A DNA stretch of 45,777 nucleotides. It comes from a bacterium. Its GTDB lineage: Bacteria > Babelota > Babeliae > Babelales > UBA12409. Below are positions 43,101 to 45,777 of this stretch, piece by piece. Below the pieces are notes generated by a model. It was not told the DNA's origin. It saw only the letters and a list, made by a program, of their open reading frames with translations, and did not search any database. The DNA lies in assembly GCA_021823685.1 (NCBI GenBank), contig JAKANL010000009.1, positions 1-45,777 of the forward strand. The letters run 5' to 3'. The position numbers and the translations under genes are program-made. Position 1 is the stretch's first letter, and every line of letters starts with the position of its first letter.

Positions 43101-43249
43101 TCAAAATCATCGATACGCTTAAGCTGCGAACCACTCAGGCCACCGCTGAGCACATCAGACTGTTTTTCGTGCATCGCCTGTATGGAATTTAAAAAAAGTA
43201 TACCAAAAACCGCACCAGCACAAGCGTATTTTCGCCCGAAAAAAAACAT
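40121..43249 (-). CDS. Large secreted Sel1/TPR-repeat protein
   Basis: A 1042-residue protein with a signal peptide (FGRKYACAGAVFGILFLNSIQA) followed by Met-His. Helical repeats of Sel1/TPR type are visible. Examples are about 95-170 (GDAYAMWLKAQLYSNGALM, then GLPEAQCWLAEFLRNTGKEDQAYEWYKR), about 255-300 (AQARTYLEAAGKQNFMPAHHWLAKLA) and about 790-900. Such solenoids bind proteins or peptides, and secreted Sel1 proteins of intracellular bacteria often act on hosts (family knowledge). AGGGGA precedes the ATG. No catalytic domain seen. The cargo or partner is unknown. Confidence 0.8.
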   Translation of the reverse strand: MFFFGRKYACAGAVFGILFLNSIQAMHEKQSDVLSGGLSGSQLKRIDDFEKKYRDVSPRFLVHNALVLDNKRVAATKDREARKMAFEENILLTLAAEKGDAYAMWLKAQLYSNGALMPNPVQQIDYMTRAARNGLPEAQCWLAEFLRNTGKEDQAYEWYKRFVANPHVVGWQFSDGQSHMPVVAGPYRQAFARAQHVCGAYLLALNKKCEALEHLRLVSPAYDRYADVEELMSHNDPIYPGVMLAGAKDAQAVELFYRGKECFEKNDLAQARTYLEAAGKQNFMPAHHWLAKLACGEKRIAQWCKDTDIAVLEYVVAKAYESKNSELVRFIGGFLKKKNSATGIYFLTRALVEGKSTTDAEQIRSCFKAFLGGVARKQSDFLERQSVMENLLENATSLPGVDDVIRTWLDQQVSAGNGQQVKRQLIAWGERIDTDKSLNEPWFDGLACAPIFVELERLAREGDSHAQVICGQYFLTLGAKPQINRTGPFNQELFDKGVNYLVTASKCGSIAAGIGICSLKRLGIPTPGIDDSLTAIACDLAKRGGLASICILPTLQIVAQQSPKGMAMFIRVLLEFSLAMNDVTYAEKAVRLMSFKEVQTFCNWHIYLANEGVGEWFKEHESVLPQLFKDKEDLLADLYETCSHIFADDKERAHACSRRAEVLGKDGAVKKEAIFFEALRKKDFEAAGHVVSHMSTPDVFERLLSRFAEVAAKDSACATHLGMLYLSDPFFRDVFSACRGKVYAQLSDGERQEIVKECFARGVKHLKDAVRLDSHNVHAYEALVKYLYEISGTVDDIKLAFFYARKCVEEEKNGSAYCTLILSKCLYVGKAGVKQNKTKARALIETLDEKGAPAAPFFKACILCREGKYAEAVKQLYVLIEQSFVPGRSSRLAPLGGEHVVTELIEQARMKLGLMLLGDLVDDDLAASPPLVITLKDAGAPDYRWTKRARGMALICSAMRSASRYEDAGGVTFISLSMREMYAEVAKRVALIEAGLRAKKNESEEETAYRQRCLHFYKEQVLTPLCRTCTELGIAVKYEFLE

Positions 43250-43371
43250 GTTTTCCCCTATGCATGGCCATCATAAAAAACGGCCGATCAAACCAAAAAT
43301 ATTCTCTGTGGTTTAATCTTACCGCATGCGCTTCTTTTGTCAATCAAGATTTTGTAATAGAAAATAAAAAA

Positions 43372-44544
43372 TCAACAGACACGAATCAGTTCGTCGATGG
43401 AAATAATACCCTGCGCAACTTTTTCGTAGGCATCTTGCGCAAGTTGGCACATTCCTTCATGCTTGGCTTGTTCGCGCAGAGCGTCCAAATTTATTTCTTG
43501 TGCAACGAGCTCACGAATGCGATCACTCATCGGCATACATTCAAAAATACCTACCCGTGATGTGTAACCACGGTTGTGGCACTTTAGGCATCCGCGGGGG
43601 ACACCGGCTTTTTTAAGTTCGGGCAAACCGAACATGTGCAACATATGCTTGTGATGAGCCGTAAGTGGTTCAAGACATTTACAGTCGGGGCATAAAATAC
43701 GCGCCAGCCGCTGCGCAATAACACCGCACAGCGCAGCCGTTACCAAATAGGGCTCAACACCCATATCGACCAATCGCACAACACTGCTTGGCGCATCGTT
43801 GGTGTGCAACGTGCTTAATACCAAGTGCCCGGTAAGCGCGGCATGAATGGCGGTTTTTGCCGTTTGCGCATCGCGTATTTCACCAACCATAATAATATCG
43901 GGATCCTGCCGCAATAACGCACGAATCCCCTGCGCAAAATCAAAACCAATGCGCTGCGCGATATGACCCTGCGTAACCCCATCGATATGGTATTCAACAG
44001 GATCTTCTAAGGTAATAATATTGCGTGATTCGGTATTTAAATAATCAAGTAACGCGTACAGCGTTGTTGTTTTACCGGAGCCTGTCGGCCCGGTTACCAA
44101 CAAAAGCCCCTGAGGCCGATCAATTATGCGCTTAATAAGTGCGTGACGGGCATCTCCCAATCCCAACTGTTCAAACGTTAAAAAGTGGTATGCACGATCT
44201 AACAGACGTATGACCATTTTTTCACCATAAAGTGACGGAAACGTCGAAATACGCATGTCAACTTCGCCAGAATCGCACGTAAAGCGCATGCTACCATCCT
44301 GCGGTAGTCGATGCTCGGCAACATCCATATGTGCAAGTACTTTTAATCGCGCAATAATTTGCTGGCTCAGATCAAGCGGTAGCGGATCTTGTTGTTGCAA
44401 CATGCCATCTAGACGCATACGCACCCGCAACTGGTCTGCTGCTGGCTCGAGATGAATATCAGATACATGCAAACGCAATGCCACCTGCAACAACTGATCC
44501 ACCATCTCTACGACGTTGCGCGTATCGTTATACGTTTCAGACAC
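43372..44544 (-). CDS. Type IV pilus/type II secretion ATPase, catalytic part (split PilB/GspE)
   Basis: A hexameric motor ATPase for pilus or pseudopilus assembly. It starts at the N2 domain (LHVSDIHLEP...RVRMRLDGML). Walker A is GPTGSGKTT near 152-160, Walker B DPDIIMVGEIRD, and the His box GHLVLSTLHTND. Two CxxC pairs (CPDC, CLKC) form the zinc finger. The N-terminal MshEN/GspE-N domain is missing and is encoded separately upstream. The GTG at 44544 has AGGAG six bases before it. The ATG two codons earlier directly abuts that site. No pilin or PilC gene is in the window. Confidence 0.92.
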   Translation of the reverse strand: MSETYNDTRNVVEMVDQLLQVALRLHVSDIHLEPAADQLRVRMRLDGMLQQQDPLPLDLSQQIIARLKVLAHMDVAEHRLPQDGSMRFTCDSGEVDMRISTFPSLYGEKMVIRLLDRAYHFLTFEQLGLGDARHALIKRIIDRPQGLLLVTGPTGSGKTTTLYALLDYLNTESRNIITLEDPVEYHIDGVTQGHIAQRIGFDFAQGIRALLRQDPDIIMVGEIRDAQTAKTAIHAALTGHLVLSTLHTNDAPSSVVRLVDMGVEPYLVTAALCGVIAQRLARILCPDCKCLEPLTAHHKHMLHMFGLPELKKAGVPRGCLKCHNRGYTSRVGIFECMPMSDRIRELVAQEINLDALREQAKHEGMCQLAQDAYEKVAQGIISIDELIRVC

Positions 44545-44573
44545 CTCCATCTCCTATTTTTTATTTTTTGAGA

Positions 44574-45080
44574 TTAAAAGACGTCGACAATATCCGTTGA
44601 ATCGTCTTCATCTTCTTCCTGCTCAATTTCTTCGGCATTGGGCGGCGCCTCATAATATGCGCGTATCTCATCGACAATATCGCGCGTAATGCCAACACGA
44701 AATTCTATATGATAGGTAACATATGCACGCAACATTTCACGAAGTTCAGGGACATCGGGCTGTCCGGCGACAACGGTTAAAATAGCACCATCAAACTCGA
44801 TAGGAGCCATGGCATTGCGCACAAGTAATTCCTGGGGGAAAAAAGCGAGCAAATCATGATTAAATTGATACCCACGCACATCAAAAAATGGTACCTGATA
44901 ATACTGGGCTAGCGCTTTAAGCAGATCATGTTTAGTCACTAATCCTTCATCGAGCAAGAAATAGTTAAGCTGGGCCGGGTCACCTTGAACAAAATCTTTT
45001 GCAAGCGCTTGCGCATCTTTCTGGCTAAGCACTTTTTGGCGATATAAAATATCGGCAAGCGCGGGCGCATATTTTTTCAC
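44574..45080 (-). CDS. GspE/PilB N-terminal domain protein (split from the ATPase)
   Basis: A 168-residue protein matching the N-terminal domain of PilB/GspE ATPases: LADILYRQKVLSQKDAQAL, LLDEGLVTKHDLLKALAQYYQVPFFDV and the FPQELLVRNAMAPIEFDGAILTVV strand. It ends with an acidic linker (EEIEQEEDEDD) exactly where a full-length protein continues into the N2 domain. The stop is followed by a 29-base gap containing A-rich runs and a ribosome-binding site for the ATPase. The two frames differ by two bases. It is either a genuine split gene or an ancestral frameshift stabilised by a new start. Confidence 0.8.
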   Translation of the reverse strand: MKKYAPALADILYRQKVLSQKDAQALAKDFVQGDPAQLNYFLLDEGLVTKHDLLKALAQYYQVPFFDVRGYQFNHDLLAFFPQELLVRNAMAPIEFDGAILTVVAGQPDVPELREMLRAYVTYHIEFRVGITRDIVDEIRAYYEAPPNAEEIEQEEDEDDSTDIVDVF

Positions 45081-45096
45081 GGTATACTACCTCCCA

Positions 45097-45525
45097 TTAA
45101 CGTGAACCAACTCCATAACCAACCAAAAACCCAATAACCGTACTAAACGTTATTAACAAGTTGCCACGAATGAGCGACACTACCGCCTGCCAACATTGGA
45201 CAAGTGTATAGTTCGGATTAACACCCGTTACTTGCTGGACCCGCGACCACTGCAATGAAACAATGCCCAAATAATCAAACAATGCAAACACTACAATCAG
45301 GACGAGTAACGTCGATAAGAAAAAGCGCCCATACCGGCACAAAACAAGCCCAAGCAAAAAACCGCCGATAAAAAACACGATCATATGGCTGATATCAGCA
45401 ATCGTTAAGTTCATGCGGTCCATCGTATGTGAAACAAACTGTTTGAATGACTCCCACCATGACGGCGCCGGAACAGCGGTTGGCACTACGGGTTGAACAG
45501 AAACGGTTGAAACGGAACTTTCCAT
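45097..45525 (-). CDS. Small membrane protein, possibly FUN14-like
   Basis: The ATG at 45525 follows GAAGGAG and gives 142 residues. After a Val/Pro-rich start and a Trp-containing amphipathic helix come hydrophobic segments (MIVFFIGGFLLGLVL, FFLSTLLVLIVVFALFDYLG) and a closing STVIGFLVGYGVGSR. The order GFLLG..L..YGR, a long hydrophobic run, YLGIVSLQWSRV and a C-terminal Gly-rich helix resembles FUN14-domain proteins, known in archaea, bacteria and mitochondria. The match is by eye and tentative. It lies 17 bases before the split secretion ATPase and may be in one transcript with it. Confidence 0.5.
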   Translation of the reverse strand: MESSVSTVSVQPVVPTAVPAPSWWESFKQFVSHTMDRMNLTIADISHMIVFFIGGFLLGLVLCRYGRFFLSTLLVLIVVFALFDYLGIVSLQWSRVQQVTGVNPNYTLVQCWQAVVSLIRGNLLITFSTVIGFLVGYGVGSR

Positions 45526-45663
45526 ACATCTCTCCTTCAAGCGGTATTATTTATGAGTTTATCAGTAAAAAATTGCCAAAAGCAATAAAAATTCGCGAGC
45601 TAAAGCAACAAACCGCAAAAGAAGAAATGGGCAATATTAAGGAAGCGAACAAATCGCAGCAAC

Positions 45664-45697
45664 AAAAAAGGACGCACTCAAAGTGCGTCCTTTTTTT
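45664..45697. terminator. Bidirectional intrinsic terminator
   Basis: AAAAAAGGACGCACT, loop CAA, AGTGCGTCCTTTTTTT. A nine-base perfect stem with A and T runs on both sides. On the minus strand it ends the HU gene at the right edge. Confidence 0.9.
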
Positions 45698-45714
45698 ATT
45701 CAAGCCCAACAAGT

Positions 45715-45777
45715 TTATCGGATCATATCCTTGAGTGCTTTACCGGCCTTGAATTTTGGTACCGATTTGGCAGGGAT
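45715..45777 (-). CDS. hup: HU-family DNA-binding protein, 3' end only (partial)
   Basis: The last 20 codons and stop of a minus-strand gene running in from the right edge. The residues IPAKSVPKFKAGKALKDMIR match the standard C-terminus of HU proteins. It is a paralogue of the gene at 26188-26466, whose corresponding end is IPAIYVPKFRAGKSLRQVV. A strong terminator follows 18 bases downstream. The rest of the gene is outside the window. Confidence 0.88.
   Translation of the reverse strand: MPAKSVPKFKAGKALKDMIR

Noticed and set aside
45447-45734. Plus-strand open frame near the right edge
   Set aside because: It is antisense to the membrane protein start and crosses a strong terminator. It has no ribosome-binding site.

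Overview
The window looks like a chromosome segment of a small-genome, host-associated bacterium, most likely of the Candidatus Dependentiae (TM6) type. This placement is inferred from gene content and is not proven. The pointers are a sparse metabolic repertoire, a very high share of unrecognised proteins with N-terminal signal peptides, a secreted Sel1-repeat protein, tandem secreted HAD-like enzymes, and a DNA-repair set with an ATP-dependent DNA ligase and a NurA nuclease. There are no rRNAs, phage genes, CRISPR arrays or recognisable IS elements. No gene-free stretch exceeds about 260 bp.

Layout. 1-763: start of a GIY-YIG-like gene running off the left edge, then tRNA-Asp, tRNA-Asn and tRNA-Val (all minus), with two copies of a 90-bp inverted-repeat element whose ends coincide with the CCA ends of tRNA-Asp and tRNA-Val. 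856-2654: mreC and dus (minus). 2779-5069: secreted unknowns around a PAP2-like phosphatase. 5066-8899: translationally coupled rsmG, MATE exporter, gatC and gatA (minus). 8979-11336: secreted unknowns, a hexulose-phosphate synthase and a secreted 2H phosphoesterase-like protein. 11402-15601: ATP-dependent DNA ligase, pgsA, a CAT-anticodon tRNA, secD and tRNA-Leu (minus). 15712-19744: a MutS-family ATPase with a signal peptide, a secreted coiled-coil protein and a flavin split-barrel protein (minus). 19979-22613: DUF58 pair and serS (minus).

22833-26100 (plus): a tiny membrane protein, a secreted HEAT-like protein and two duplicated secreted unknowns with duplicated promoters. 26188-27437: an HU gene and tatD diverging from overlapping promoters. 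27375-29984 (minus): secreted or membrane unknown, nurA and an IscU/SufU scaffold. 30118-33594 (plus): four consecutive proteins sharing a signal-peptide, glycine-rich membrane-hairpin and helical layout, followed by two tandem secreted HAD-like proteins (33733-35863). 35872-43249 (minus): guanine deaminase, three related membrane proteins, cysteine desulfurase and a 1042-residue secreted Sel1/TPR protein. 43372-45525 (minus): a pilus/secretion ATPase split over two genes and a FUN14-like membrane protein. The right edge holds the 3' end of a second HU gene.

The housekeeping genes cover cell shape, translation, phospholipid synthesis, Sec export and Fe-S assembly. Between them lies a dense exported-protein repertoire probably aimed at the envelope or a host. 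In nine of these exported proteins the predicted signal peptide is followed directly by Met. Most of the good sigma-70-like promoters visible here have a 16-bp spacer. The best candidates for undescribed biology are the exported MutS-like ATPase, the four-gene membrane-hairpin array, the Met-after-signal-peptide pattern, and the tRNA-fused inverted-repeat element.
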